From CAYLPU01 sp964385635 (GTDB lineage Bacteria > Chloroflexota > Anaerolineae > B4-G1): a stretch of DNA of 64,000 nt. Shown piece after piece: positions 33,707-42,850 of the stretch. A program made the translations under genes and the position numbers. Positions within the stretch are counted from its first letter, which is position 1. Each line of letters begins with the position of its first letter. The notes below the pieces were generated by a model. The model saw only the letters and a program-made list of their open reading frames with translations. It was not told where the DNA came from and did not search any database. The stretch lies in the NCBI GenBank assembly GCA_964385635.1, contig CAYLPU010000006.1:1-64000 (forward strand), given 5' to 3'.

Positions 33707-35534
33707 ACGCTTCCTGCATGTAGATCTGACGAGCGGTGAGATCGGCACTTTTCCCCCGAGCGAAGGCCTGATCAGGAGTTATGTTGGGGGACGGGGTTTT
33801 GCAGCCAAAATGATGTGGGACTTGGCTGCACCCAAGGTCGATCCCCTGGAGCCTGAAAACGTCTTCATGTTCCTCACAGGCCCACTGACTGGCCTGGGCG
33901 CGCCTTGCATGCGGTCTTTGATCGCGTTCAAGTCACCTCTCACACTCACCTACTGTGACAGCTATCACGGGGGGTTCATTGGGGCCGAGATCAAGTACGC
34001 CGGTTACGATGGCATCGTGATCTATGGGAGAGCCGATTCGCCAGTCTACCTCTACATCGAGGATGACAGAGTTGAGGTCCGTGACGCAGCCCACCTGTGG
34101 GGCCTGAACACCGAGCAGGTCTATCATGCGTTATATAAGGATATTGGCGGAAGTCGCTTTGAGATTGCCTGTATCGGTCCGGCAGGCGAGAACCTGGTGC
34201 GCTTTGCTATGCTGGATTGCTCCTATCACCGTCAGTCGGGCCGGGGTGGTGGCGGAGCAGTGATGGGCTCCAAGAATCTCAAGGCGATCGTCGTGCGAGG
34301 GACACACCGGCTGCGCGTGGCCGAGCCAGAGCGCTTTCAGACAGCGGTGCGCCAGGCTTACGCCGATTTGGAGACAGCACCCGGCGCGCTGGATTTCCGG
34401 CGTTACGCCACGCTGAGCGGCATAGTGGATGACAGTGAGAAAGGCATTCTGCCCACCTTCAACTACCAGCAGGCCTCCTTCAAACATGCGGCCAATTTGC
34501 TGGGCCAGGTATACGAAGAACGCATCTGGCTGCGCAACGCAGCCTGCATGGGCTGTTCCATTGCCTGCAGCAAGATGGGTGCTATCAGGCGCGGCAAGCA
34601 CAGGGGCACAATTTGTGACAACGTCGAATTCGAGACGACGGGGACAATGGGTAGCAATCTGGGCTTCACCAAGGCGGAAGACCTGCAGTACGCATCCCAC
34701 TTGTGCGATATCCTGGGCCTGGACACCATGTCTACTGGCGTCACCATCGCCTTTGCCACCGAAGCCTACAAGCGCGGTATCTTGTCCAGAGACGATCTGG
34801 ACGGAATCGAACTGGACTGGGGCGCGGCCGATGCCGTTCATACAATGATAAAAAAGATCGCGCACCGAGAGGGAATCGGTGATCTCCTGGCACAAGGGGT
34901 GAAGCGGGTCTCGGAGAGGTTGGGGGGAGAGGCCCTCAAGATTGCTATGCACACCAAGGGACTGGAGACCCCGGGCTACGAAACGCGCGGTATGCCCGGT
35001 CACGCCTTGGGTTATGCCACGGGCGACCGCGGTGGCGACCACGAGCGCAGCTACATGGTGCACTATGAGGCCCGTGGTGCGCTGTGGCAAGGCAGGCCAG
35101 TCGACTCCTTTGCCCGGGAGGGCAAGGCTGAGATCCAGATCTACACTCAAAATACCACGGCTGGCAACGACACACTGATCCTTTGCCACTTTGCCAACGA
35201 AGTGGGGATCGAGACCGCGATCGAGATGCTAAACGCGGCTACCGGCTCTAACTTGACGGAGGAGGATCTTTTTATTGTTGGGGAACGGGTGTGGAACATC
35301 ACGCGCCTGTTCAACCTGCGCGAGGGCTTCACCCGCGCTGACGACGACTTGCCGGTGCGGGTGAAAGAGGAGCCCTTGCCCGATCCACGGGTGAAAGGGC
35401 AGCGCATCTCGCAGGAAGACCTGGACTACATGCTGGACGACTACTACCGCCTGCGCGGCTGGGATGAAAATGGCGTGCCCACAGAGGAAAAGCTGACCGC
35501 GTTGGGAATCACTGCGCGTTCAATCAGGGGGTAG
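33687..35534 (+). CDS. Tungsten aldehyde:ferredoxin oxidoreductase family protein (AOR3)
   Basis: 615 residues, clearly diverged from AOR1 and AOR2 but sharing the layout: GYHERFLHVDLTSGEIGTFP, IGPAGENLVRFAMLDCSYHR, cluster ligands CMGCSIAC, DILGLD, and the distal Cys in LILCHF. The start is TTG 33687: it aligns as M-C-Y-G-Y-H-E-R with M-G-H-G-Y-H-E-R of AOR1 and has GGAGGAG just upstream, inside the ferredoxin gene. Longer in-frame extensions upstream are antisense to nothing but overlap the ferredoxin deeply and are not conserved. Probably works as a heterodimer with that ferredoxin; aldehyde unknown. Confidence 0.92.
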   Translation: MCYGYHERFLHVDLTSGEIGTFPPSEGLIRSYVGGRGFAAKMMWDLAAPKVDPLEPENVFMFLTGPLTGLGAPCMRSLIAFKSPLTLTYCDSYHGGFIGAEIKYAGYDGIVIYGRADSPVYLYIEDDRVEVRDAAHLWGLNTEQVYHALYKDIGGSRFEIACIGPAGENLVRFAMLDCSYHRQSGRGGGGAVMGSKNLKAIVVRGTHRLRVAEPERFQTAVRQAYADLETAPGALDFRRYATLSGIVDDSEKGILPTFNYQQASFKHAANLLGQVYEERIWLRNAACMGCSIACSKMGAIRRGKHRGTICDNVEFETTGTMGSNLGFTKAEDLQYASHLCDILGLDTMSTGVTIAFATEAYKRGILSRDDLDGIELDWGAADAVHTMIKKIAHREGIGDLLAQGVKRVSERLGGEALKIAMHTKGLETPGYETRGMPGHALGYATGDRGGDHERSYMVHYEARGALWQGRPVDSFAREGKAEIQIYTQNTTAGNDTLILCHFANEVGIETAIEMLNAATGSNLTEEDLFIVGERVWNITRLFNLREGFTRADDDLPVRVKEEPLPDPRVKGQRISQEDLDYMLDDYYRLRGWDENGVPTEEKLTALGITARSIRG

Positions 35535-35565
35535 ACCCCCAGAGACTTACATGGAGGCATAGAAA

Positions 35566-36810
35566 ATGATCCCGGGCATTGGGAGAGAGAAGATAGAGCA
35601 TCTGGTAAACGAGCACGAAAAGTGGCGCTCGGAGTGCGTCAACCTGATCGCTTCTGAGAATGTGCAGAGTCCCTGCGTCAAACGTTACCTGAACAGCGAC
35701 CTGGTGCAGCGGTATGGTGACTACATAGGGCGTGACTTTACCGCGCGCAAGTACCAGGGTACGCAATGGGTAGAGCAGATCGAGGAGCTGGTCACTGACC
35801 TGGCGGCCGAACTCTACGGAGCCAGGTACGCGGAACTGCGGACCATCTCAGGGCACCTGGCAGGCGCGGCCGTGATCATGGCACTGACTGAGCCCGGGGA
35901 TGTCATCCTGGAGGTCAGTCGCGAGATCGGCAGCCACCGTATGGCGTACAAGCTGGGGCTGACGCCAGCCATGCCCCTGGATGTGCGTTTCCTGCCCTTC
36001 GATCCGTGGGCCTACAACGTCGATGTGGCTCAGACCGTCGAGATGATTCAGAAGACCGAGCCGAGGATGGTGATCCTGGGTTCCAGCAATTTTCTGTTCC
36101 CGCATCCTGTGCGCGAACTGGCCGAGGCCCTGCGGTCGTTCCCGGAGACGATACTGGTCTATGATGCCTCCCACGTCTTCGGGCTGATTGCTGGGGGACG
36201 GTTTCAAGACCCGATCGCAGAAGGCGCTCAGATTGTATTCGGGAGCACCCACAAGACCCTGCCGGGTCCCCAGGGGGGGCTTATCCTATCGAATAACCTG
36301 GAGTTTATGGAAAGGATCGTGAAGGCCATCTACCCCGCTCTCATCACCAATCATCACCTCTTCCGGCTGCCAGCCCTGGGGATGGCACTGCTCGAGTTGA
36401 AGCATTGGGGCGCGGCTTATGCCAATCAGATCGTTACCAATGCCCGGCGGTTGGGCGCAGCCGTTCAGGCTAAGGGAGTGGAGGTGGTCTCGAAGAACGG
36501 TCACTTTACCGATTCACACACAATCTTGCTACGGGTGGCCCCCTTTGGGACCGCTCAACAGGCTGCCGCCCGGCTGGAGGAGGCCAATATCATTGTCACC
36601 GCCGCTCATCTGCCCGAGGCGTGGGGCACAGAGGGGGTGCGCATCGGTGTGCAGGAGATCACCCGGATGGGAGCCAAAGAGAGCGACATGGAATCTCTGG
36701 CCGAGTTGATTGTGAATGTGATCATGGGGACAAGATCTCCTCAGGACAGCGTGCCTCTGGCGCGGGAATTCGCACGGCAGTTTCGAACGGTGCATTTCAC
36801 TTGGCAGTAG
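35566..36810 (+). CDS. Serine hydroxymethyltransferase-like PLP enzyme
   Basis: 414 residues, fold type I. It begins with the SHMT-like ECVNLIASENVQSP and RKYQGTQWVEQIEEL. The PLP lysine is K230 in GSTHKTLPGPQGG, and the Asp of VYDASHVFGLI contacts the pyridine nitrogen. It departs from housekeeping GlyA in the folate region and C-terminus, so it may be an aldolase or transaldolase acting on a beta-hydroxy amino acid, or use an alpha-methylated one. It lies 31 nt after AOR3. An aldol cleavage yielding an aldehyde for AOR is an attractive link but unproven. Confidence 0.85.
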   Translation: MIPGIGREKIEHLVNEHEKWRSECVNLIASENVQSPCVKRYLNSDLVQRYGDYIGRDFTARKYQGTQWVEQIEELVTDLAAELYGARYAELRTISGHLAGAAVIMALTEPGDVILEVSREIGSHRMAYKLGLTPAMPLDVRFLPFDPWAYNVDVAQTVEMIQKTEPRMVILGSSNFLFPHPVRELAEALRSFPETILVYDASHVFGLIAGGRFQDPIAEGAQIVFGSTHKTLPGPQGGLILSNNLEFMERIVKAIYPALITNHHLFRLPALGMALLELKHWGAAYANQIVTNARRLGAAVQAKGVEVVSKNGHFTDSHTILLRVAPFGTAQQAAARLEEANIIVTAAHLPEAWGTEGVRIGVQEITRMGAKESDMESLAELIVNVIMGTRSPQDSVPLAREFARQFRTVHFTWQ

Positions 36811-36833
36811 GAATGAGGGGGGGGGAAGAATAG

Positions 36834-38345
36834 ATGGGCCAGGCCAGTGAGTACATACTGACTATTGACGTCGGGACGACGAACTGCAAGTGCGTGATCT
36901 TCACCGCAGATGGCATCATCGCGGGACGAGCGAAAGCATCATACCCCGAACATTATCCACAGCCCGCCTGGGTGGAACAGAGGCCTGAGGACTGGTGGTC
37001 GGCAACTGTCGCCAGTGTACACGGGGCCTTGTCTGCCTCGGCAGTCGAAAGAGAGAAGATACTGGCTATCGGCGTAACGGGGCAGATGCACGGCATACTG
37101 GCTGTGGGTGGCGATGGCCAGGCTCTGACGCCCTGTCTTACCCTGCGCGACCGACGGGCCACAATCGAGACAAAGGAAATAGTTGACGTGTTGGGGTTAG
37201 AGCGGGTCTACGAAATCACTGGTGCGCGTCTGGCCCCCTCGCTGCCTGTGGCCAAAATCCGTTGGATACGAAAGAACCAACCAGATCTGTACAGGCGGAC
37301 ACGCGCCTTTCTCCCGCCCAAGGACTACATCAGGCACTCATTGACCGGGAACATTGCCACGGAAGTAATTGATGCAGCAGGGATGCTGCTCTACGATGTG
37401 CACACTCGCATGTGGTCGTCGGAGATGGCCGAGGCAGCAGGGGTCTCGCTCGACAAGTTACCTCCTATCCGGTCTCCGTGGGACGTGGCCGGGGAGCTCC
37501 AGAAAGCAGCGGCCGAACAACTAGGCCTGGTCGCCGGCACGCCAGTTGTCATCGGCGCCGGCGATGACATCGAGTTTCTGGGCCTTGGCATGGTGGAGGC
37601 AGGCGCATCATTGGAACACTTCGGCACCACAGGTTCTATCATGACTTGCGTCGATCGAGCGGTGGAGGATCCAGCGATGGTTGTGGAGCTATACCCCCAT
37701 GTCGATCCATCGCTGTGGCTCGTGGGGGGCTCGGTCAACGCAGCCGGTGGGGCCATTGATTGGGCGCTTCGAGTGTTTTCCGGCGAAGGGTCGGACGACC
37801 TGGATACGATATTTAGTTGCCAGGGGAACCTATTGCCATTGCTGGATGATCCAGTGGTCTTTCTGCCCTATCTGGCCGGCGAACGCTGTCCCATCTGGAA
37901 TCCAGCGGCCAAGGGTGGTTGGTTTGGACTGACCATAGCGCACGAACGGACCGACCTGCTGCGCGCGGTACTGGAAGGTGTGACATTTTCTCTCAGGCAT
38001 GTGCTGGAGAAGATCGAAGCAATGACTGTCCCCGTGACCTCGCTCGCTGTCCAGAAACCGTCTGAAGACTCGCCGTTGCTAGCCTTACGGGCTAACATCT
38101 ATGGTAAGCCGCTGAGATTGCTGAACAACCCTGAGCCCACTTCGCTGGGGACAATGATCCTGGCCGGCATGGGCATTGGGCTCTTTGCCGACATGGCACA
38201 GGGAGTGGGGGTTACCCGCGTGCCCGAGCGTCTGATTAACCCAGACGAGCGGGCTTCCGCTCGTTATGAACAGCTCTACGCTCTATACAAGGAGGCCTCC
38301 TCTGTGTGTCGTCCCTTGTTCTCCCATTTTGATAGTCACCTATAG
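36834..38345 (+). CDS. FGGY-family carbohydrate kinase (copy 1)
   Basis: 503 residues, usual for xylulokinase-like kinases. The phosphate-1 loop TIDVGTTNCKCVIF is at the N-terminus, HGILAVGGDGQALTPCLTLRD shapes the sugar site, VIGAGDDIEFLGLGMVE carries the catalytic Asp region, and the ATPase-fold C-domain has LAGERCPIWNPAAKGG. It phosphorylates a sugar or polyol of unknown identity. It follows the SHMT-like gene by 23 nt. A distinct second kinase ends the island at 45917. Confidence 0.9.
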   Translation: MGQASEYILTIDVGTTNCKCVIFTADGIIAGRAKASYPEHYPQPAWVEQRPEDWWSATVASVHGALSASAVEREKILAIGVTGQMHGILAVGGDGQALTPCLTLRDRRATIETKEIVDVLGLERVYEITGARLAPSLPVAKIRWIRKNQPDLYRRTRAFLPPKDYIRHSLTGNIATEVIDAAGMLLYDVHTRMWSSEMAEAAGVSLDKLPPIRSPWDVAGELQKAAAEQLGLVAGTPVVIGAGDDIEFLGLGMVEAGASLEHFGTTGSIMTCVDRAVEDPAMVVELYPHVDPSLWLVGGSVNAAGGAIDWALRVFSGEGSDDLDTIFSCQGNLLPLLDDPVVFLPYLAGERCPIWNPAAKGGWFGLTIAHERTDLLRAVLEGVTFSLRHVLEKIEAMTVPVTSLAVQKPSEDSPLLALRANIYGKPLRLLNNPEPTSLGTMILAGMGIGLFADMAQGVGVTRVPERLINPDERASARYEQLYALYKEASSVCRPLFSHFDSHL

Positions 38346-38373
38346 TGAACTCTGAGAAATGGGGATTTGAATC

Positions 38374-40878
38374 ATGTCCAAGTTCACCCTCCTTGATCTG
38401 AAACCTTACTTCAACGCTGGCCGTGACCCCGGTGACTGGCATCCGGAAATCGGGGGGAGGCTCAAGGCGCTACCCGCTGGACAGCAGACCTTCTGGGGCA
38501 TTCCCTTCGACCTCGGCCCGACCGAGGGCAAATGCTGGCTGGTGCTGGACCGCGGTAGTGAGGCTGTAACGCTACGACTGTCCGGGACAGCCAGATACCT
38601 GGTGATAGCGCATTTCTGCGATGAGTCGCACGACCCTGAGGGGCAGGCGCAGCCGGCCGACTACGCAGTCGGGGACATCACGCGGCCGGGGGAGCACCTG
38701 GCTGACTACATTCTGGCCTACGCCGACGGGAGCGAATACCGCCAGATCATCCGGAACCGCTTCGAAGTCAGCGAGGCGGTGGTATACTGGGGACAGCGGG
38801 CCTTCGCCGCTCGGCCACACGTCGAAGACGAGCCCTGTGACTGGCGTGGGCCCTATCCGGCCAGGCGATGGGGCTGGTACCAGACCGGCGTTGATCCAGG
38901 ACCCTATTGGGAAGGGTCTCAATACTGGATCTATGCCCTGGAGAACCCGCATCCGGACAGGGAACTGGTGGCCATCCGGCTGGAGCCTACAGGTGCCAAC
39001 CGGCTGGCGGTGGCTGGGATCACCCTGTATCATGGCCAAGAGCATCCATTGCGACACCACCGCCTGGAGTCGCTGCAGGTCACATTGCCGGATCCAGCCT
39101 TACCCGGTGACGTGGAGACCTCTGTTGATCTAGGAAGCATCGCCCGCCGCTACGCCGTCCCGGCCTTCGATCCGGGAAGCTGGCTCGAGGATCAGCCGAA
39201 AGGCTGGGGGGAGGAGGTCTCGCCACTACAGCCCACCTCCCAATTGCTGCTGGATGTCACGGCCAGTCCCGACGCTACGCTGCGGGTAGACGACCATCAG
39301 GTAGACCTACGCCCGGTCTATGAGGACGGCCAGGGGCAAAGCGCCGACGGGCGGGTGCGCGTCGAAGTCCTGACTCCGCACAAGACGTGGGTCCACGTCA
39401 TCGTTGAGGATGAAAGCACCGGCCGGCCAACCCCCGCACGCGTCCACTTCCGAGCACGCGACGGCCGCTACCTGCCACCGTATGGCCACCGTCACGAGGT
39501 CAACGACAACTGGTTCGAGGACTATGGTGGCGACCTGAAGCTAGGCTCCACTCAGTATGCCTACGTGGACGGTCGCTTTCAGATCGAGTTGCCGGTGGGC
39601 GAAGTATACGTCGAGATTGCCAAGGGTTTCGAGTACCAACCAGTGCGACGACGGCTCGTCATTCAGCCTGGGCAGCGCGAACTGACGCTGCACATCCACC
39701 GCGCCTTTGATTGGCGTTGCCAGGGCTGGGTGACGGCCGACACCCACGTCCACTTTCTGTCCCCACAGACGGCCTGGCTGGAGGCCCAGGCTGAGGGCGT
39801 CAACCTGGTCAACCTGCTGGCTTCGCAGTGGGGCGATTTGTTCACCAACGTGGCCGATATTACCGGCGACCTATCCGGCGTCAGCCGTGATGACACTCTC
39901 ATCTGGGTGGGCACCGAAAACCGCCAGCACATGCTGGGGCACATGAGTCTGCTCGGAACGAAGGGGGAGCCGGTCTTCCCCATGTGCGCCAGCGGCCCTG
40001 AAGAAAGCTACCTGGGCGACCCGACCTGGATGAGTCTGGCGGAGTGGGCCGATCTCTGCCGGGAACGGGAGGGACTGGTCGTGATCCCTCACTTTCCGAA
40101 TCCGTACTGCGAGGTCGCTGCGGACATCGTGCTGGGCAAGGTGGATGCGGCCGAGATTCGCTACTTCACCCCCGCGCTGGACAGCTTCAACGTGCGCGAG
40201 TGGTACCGCTTCCTGAACTGCGGCTATCGGGTGGCGGCCGTGGGTGGAACGGACAAGATGAGCGCTGGGATGCCGGTGGGCGGGGTGCGTACCTACGCCC
40301 ACCTTGGGGATGAGGAGTTCGTCTTCGCCAATTGGGCCAGGGCAGTGAGGGCCGGGCGCACCTTCACCACCAGCGGCCCATTGATTGGACTGTTGGTCGA
40401 AGGATGTGCCCCAGGGGACGAGATTCGCCTGCCGGCTGGTGGTGGCACGCTGGAGGTGGAAGCGTGGGTGCAGTCCGTCCAACCGTTCCACGAGTTACAG
40501 ATCGTCGTCAATGGGCAAATTATGGCGCGCCAGGAGACTGAGGAAGGCACATTGCAGACGCGGCTGCGCAGCAAGGTTCGGCTGGAGGGGAGTGCCTGGA
40601 TCGCTGCTCGCTGCGTCAGTCGGCTGAAGGTCTGGCACGTCCGACCCGTGCACATCGCGGCTCACACGTCACCGGTGTACGTGTGCTGCGGCGACGCAGA
40701 GCTGTTCAGCCCATCCGATGCCACCTACATGCTGACGCTGATTGACGGTGGGCTGACCTGGCTGGACACGCTATCCATTCCGGCCAGCCCTGAGCGGTAC
40801 GCGCGCATCCGTGGCGTGTTTGAAACGGCTCACGCCAACCTGAGTCAGCGCCTCGCCAAGCACAGCCACACCGCATGA
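38374..40878 (+). CDS. CehA/McbA-family PHP-type metallohydrolase
   Basis: 834 residues. A long beta-rich N-terminal part (to about 420) includes a carboxypeptidase-regulatory-like segment (YVDGRFQIELPVGEVYVEI). The PHP-like hydrolase core starts with the metal motif ADTHVHF near residue 455 and continues with HMLGHMSLLG, VVIPHFPNP and GGTDKMSAG, residues expected to bind metal. Relatives include the carbaryl hydrolases CehA and McbA, but most members have unknown substrates; ester, carbamate or phosphoester hydrolysis is possible. No signal peptide is seen. Confidence 0.85.
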   Translation: MSKFTLLDLKPYFNAGRDPGDWHPEIGGRLKALPAGQQTFWGIPFDLGPTEGKCWLVLDRGSEAVTLRLSGTARYLVIAHFCDESHDPEGQAQPADYAVGDITRPGEHLADYILAYADGSEYRQIIRNRFEVSEAVVYWGQRAFAARPHVEDEPCDWRGPYPARRWGWYQTGVDPGPYWEGSQYWIYALENPHPDRELVAIRLEPTGANRLAVAGITLYHGQEHPLRHHRLESLQVTLPDPALPGDVETSVDLGSIARRYAVPAFDPGSWLEDQPKGWGEEVSPLQPTSQLLLDVTASPDATLRVDDHQVDLRPVYEDGQGQSADGRVRVEVLTPHKTWVHVIVEDESTGRPTPARVHFRARDGRYLPPYGHRHEVNDNWFEDYGGDLKLGSTQYAYVDGRFQIELPVGEVYVEIAKGFEYQPVRRRLVIQPGQRELTLHIHRAFDWRCQGWVTADTHVHFLSPQTAWLEAQAEGVNLVNLLASQWGDLFTNVADITGDLSGVSRDDTLIWVGTENRQHMLGHMSLLGTKGEPVFPMCASGPEESYLGDPTWMSLAEWADLCREREGLVVIPHFPNPYCEVAADIVLGKVDAAEIRYFTPALDSFNVREWYRFLNCGYRVAAVGGTDKMSAGMPVGGVRTYAHLGDEEFVFANWARAVRAGRTFTTSGPLIGLLVEGCAPGDEIRLPAGGGTLEVEAWVQSVQPFHELQIVVNGQIMARQETEEGTLQTRLRSKVRLEGSAWIAARCVSRLKVWHVRPVHIAAHTSPVYVCCGDAELFSPSDATYMLTLIDGGLTWLDTLSIPASPERYARIRGVFETAHANLSQRLAKHSHTA

Positions 40879-40926
40879 ATGCAGGCTCAGAGCTGCAAGA
40901 GTTCGGAAGCCAGATGGAGGTAGAAA

Positions 40927-42141
40927 ATGATGACGATAGTAATCAAGAATGCCAGGATCATAGAAGCCACAGGCGCTGAACCCATCGCCGATGGCGTTGT
41001 GATAGTAGAAGGGGAGCACATCGCGGCGGTCGGCCCCAGTGATGCGGTCGAAGTGCCAGCAGGCGACGACGTGCGAGTGATTGACGCTGAGGGGGGAACT
41101 GTCCTGCCCGGCCTGATGGACATGCACGTCCATATCGTAGGGGAGATGACCGTAGAGGAAAGATTGGAGGGCTTCACCCCACGGGTGGTCGCAGCTCACA
41201 CGCTACGGGTGATGGCCACGTTGGAAGACGTGGTGCGCAGTGGAGTGACCACCCTGCGCGAGTGTGGTTTTCCGCACCATGGGGTTTTTGCCTTACGAGA
41301 GGCCATCGACGACGGCCGCTATCTCGGGCCCAGACTGTTCCTCAGCGGGCGAGCGCTCACCGCCACGGGCGGTCACGGCGATTGGGTCAGCGTGCAGGTG
41401 GATGGCCTCGACGCGGTAAGAAAGGCAGCTCGTGCCGAGATGAAAGCCGGGGCCGACTGGATCAAGTTGATGGCTACGGGCGGCACGGCCACGCCGGGAG
41501 AGCGCACCTTGGATGTGCAGCTTACTGTGGCAGAGATGGCAGCAGCCGTGGACGAGGCACACCGTCGGGGCAAAAAGGTATGCGCCCATTGCTCGTGTCT
41601 GGAGGGGGCGCGAGCACTCGTCGAGGCCAGGGTGGACTCCATCGAGCATGGCATCGTGCTTGACGACGGCGTGGTCCAAGACATGGTGGATAGGGGTATC
41701 TGGCTGATGCCAAGCCTCAAGTGCACGGCCATCGAAGGCGAGAGCGGACCGGAGAGCGGGATTGCCGATTTCATCCGGGAGAAGGCACGCGGAATCTACA
41801 AGACGCAGATGCGATCTTTCCAGCGGGCGCTGGCGGCAGGGGTACAGATCGCGGCCGGCACCGACGCCGGGCCGCCCTACCTGCCGCTGGGACGAGAGAG
41901 CCTGGTTCTGGAATTGGCGGTGATGGTTGAATTAGGCATGACGCCACTGGCCGCCATCGAGTCCTGCACACGCCAGGCTGCTCGTTTACTGGGGGCGGAG
42001 GACACCCTGGGCACGCTCGAGGAGGGCAAGTTGGCCGATATCATGCTGGTCGACAGAAATCCGTTGGAAGACATTACTACGCTGAATCGCGTCCGGTGGG
42101 TGATGAAGGCTGGGAGGCTTATTGAGAGCGGCTCTCGGTAG
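40927..42141 (+). CDS. Amidohydrolase of the Xaa-Pro dipeptidase/imidazolonepropionase-like group
   Basis: 404 residues. Metal ligands H-x-H in LMDMHVHIVGE, the lysine expected to be carbamylated in ADWIKLMATGG, His of VCAHCSCLEGA and SIEHGIV, and the catalytic Asp in AGTDAGPP. The C-terminal sandwich ends with GTLEEGKLADIMLVDRNPLE. Group members cleave Xaa-Pro dipeptides, N-acyl amino acids or carbamates. Ribosome site GGAGG precedes the ATG. Fits a pathway splitting C-N bonds; the substrate is unknown. Confidence 0.9.
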   Translation: MMTIVIKNARIIEATGAEPIADGVVIVEGEHIAAVGPSDAVEVPAGDDVRVIDAEGGTVLPGLMDMHVHIVGEMTVEERLEGFTPRVVAAHTLRVMATLEDVVRSGVTTLRECGFPHHGVFALREAIDDGRYLGPRLFLSGRALTATGGHGDWVSVQVDGLDAVRKAARAEMKAGADWIKLMATGGTATPGERTLDVQLTVAEMAAAVDEAHRRGKKVCAHCSCLEGARALVEARVDSIEHGIVLDDGVVQDMVDRGIWLMPSLKCTAIEGESGPESGIADFIREKARGIYKTQMRSFQRALAAGVQIAAGTDAGPPYLPLGRESLVLELAVMVELGMTPLAAIESCTRQAARLLGAEDTLGTLEEGKLADIMLVDRNPLEDITTLNRVRWVMKAGRLIESGSR

Positions 42142-42228
42142 ACATAGGGCCCGGGCCTGAAGTCGAGACGAGAGCAGGTTTTTGCCTGTCTATTTGAGCG
42201 GCGATGCGTAATGAGCAAGGAGGATAGG

Positions 42229-42825
42229 ATGGCTGACAAGGTACGGGAAATCGTGTACTTCGAGAAGCCTGGAAAGGTAAACACGGACAAGGTGATTGAG
42301 GTCGTGGCCAAGCGGATGGAGGAGGGCGATTTGGACACCGTGATCGTGGCCAGCACCACCGGCTACACAGCCCTGAGACTCTCTGATGCGCTGGGCGACC
42401 GGGCGCGTATCATCAGCGTGGCCGAGACCCCGCTGATACGTGAGTGGGGATACGAGTACCCTTGCCTGGACTCTGACAACAAGGCAGAGCTAGAGCGGCG
42501 TGGGGTGGTCGTCGCAGACAAGGTACCCTACCTGTTTCACAGCTCGGTGCTGGACTACAGCAAGTGGAAGGCCGCGACCCCAGAGATCATCCTGCGCGAG
42601 ACGTTGTACGCCTTTGGACAGGGTCTCAAGGTAGCCGTGGAGGTGGTGTTGATCGCTGTGGCTAGCGGCTTCGTCGAGCCCTTTGGGGACGTGATTGGCA
42701 TCGGCGGCACCTCACGGGGGGCAGACACAGCCATCGTGATGAACGCCACCTATCCTAACCATGCTTTGAGCAAGGACCCTGAGAAACGAATGTGCATCAA
42801 GGAGATCTTGTGCAAGGTACGGTAG
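42229..42825 (+). CDS. Pyruvate-kinase C-terminal-domain-like protein
   Basis: 198 residues, far too short for pyruvate kinase. It shows the alpha/beta C-domain pattern: DTVIVASTTGYTALRLSDAL, RARIISVAE, then a long segment with VAVEVVLIAVASGFVEPFG and GIGGTSRGADTAIVMNATYP. Stand-alone proteins of this kind are common in anaerobic catabolic clusters and have no established reaction; binding of a phosphorylated metabolite is likely. ATG 42229 with AGGAGG is preferred over ATG 42211. Confidence 0.75.
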   Translation: MADKVREIVYFEKPGKVNTDKVIEVVAKRMEEGDLDTVIVASTTGYTALRLSDALGDRARIISVAETPLIREWGYEYPCLDSDNKAELERRGVVVADKVPYLFHSSVLDYSKWKAATPEIILRETLYAFGQGLKVAVEVVLIAVASGFVEPFGDVIGIGGTSRGADTAIVMNATYPNHALSKDPEKRMCIKEILCKVR

Positions 42826-42850
42826 AGGTGATATGATCTGGAGGTGTGAG

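Noticed and set aside
34131..35189. 352-codon minus-strand frame opposite AOR3
   Set aside because: Pure shadow of AOR3; composition rich in His, Gln and Arg, no domain and no ribosome site.
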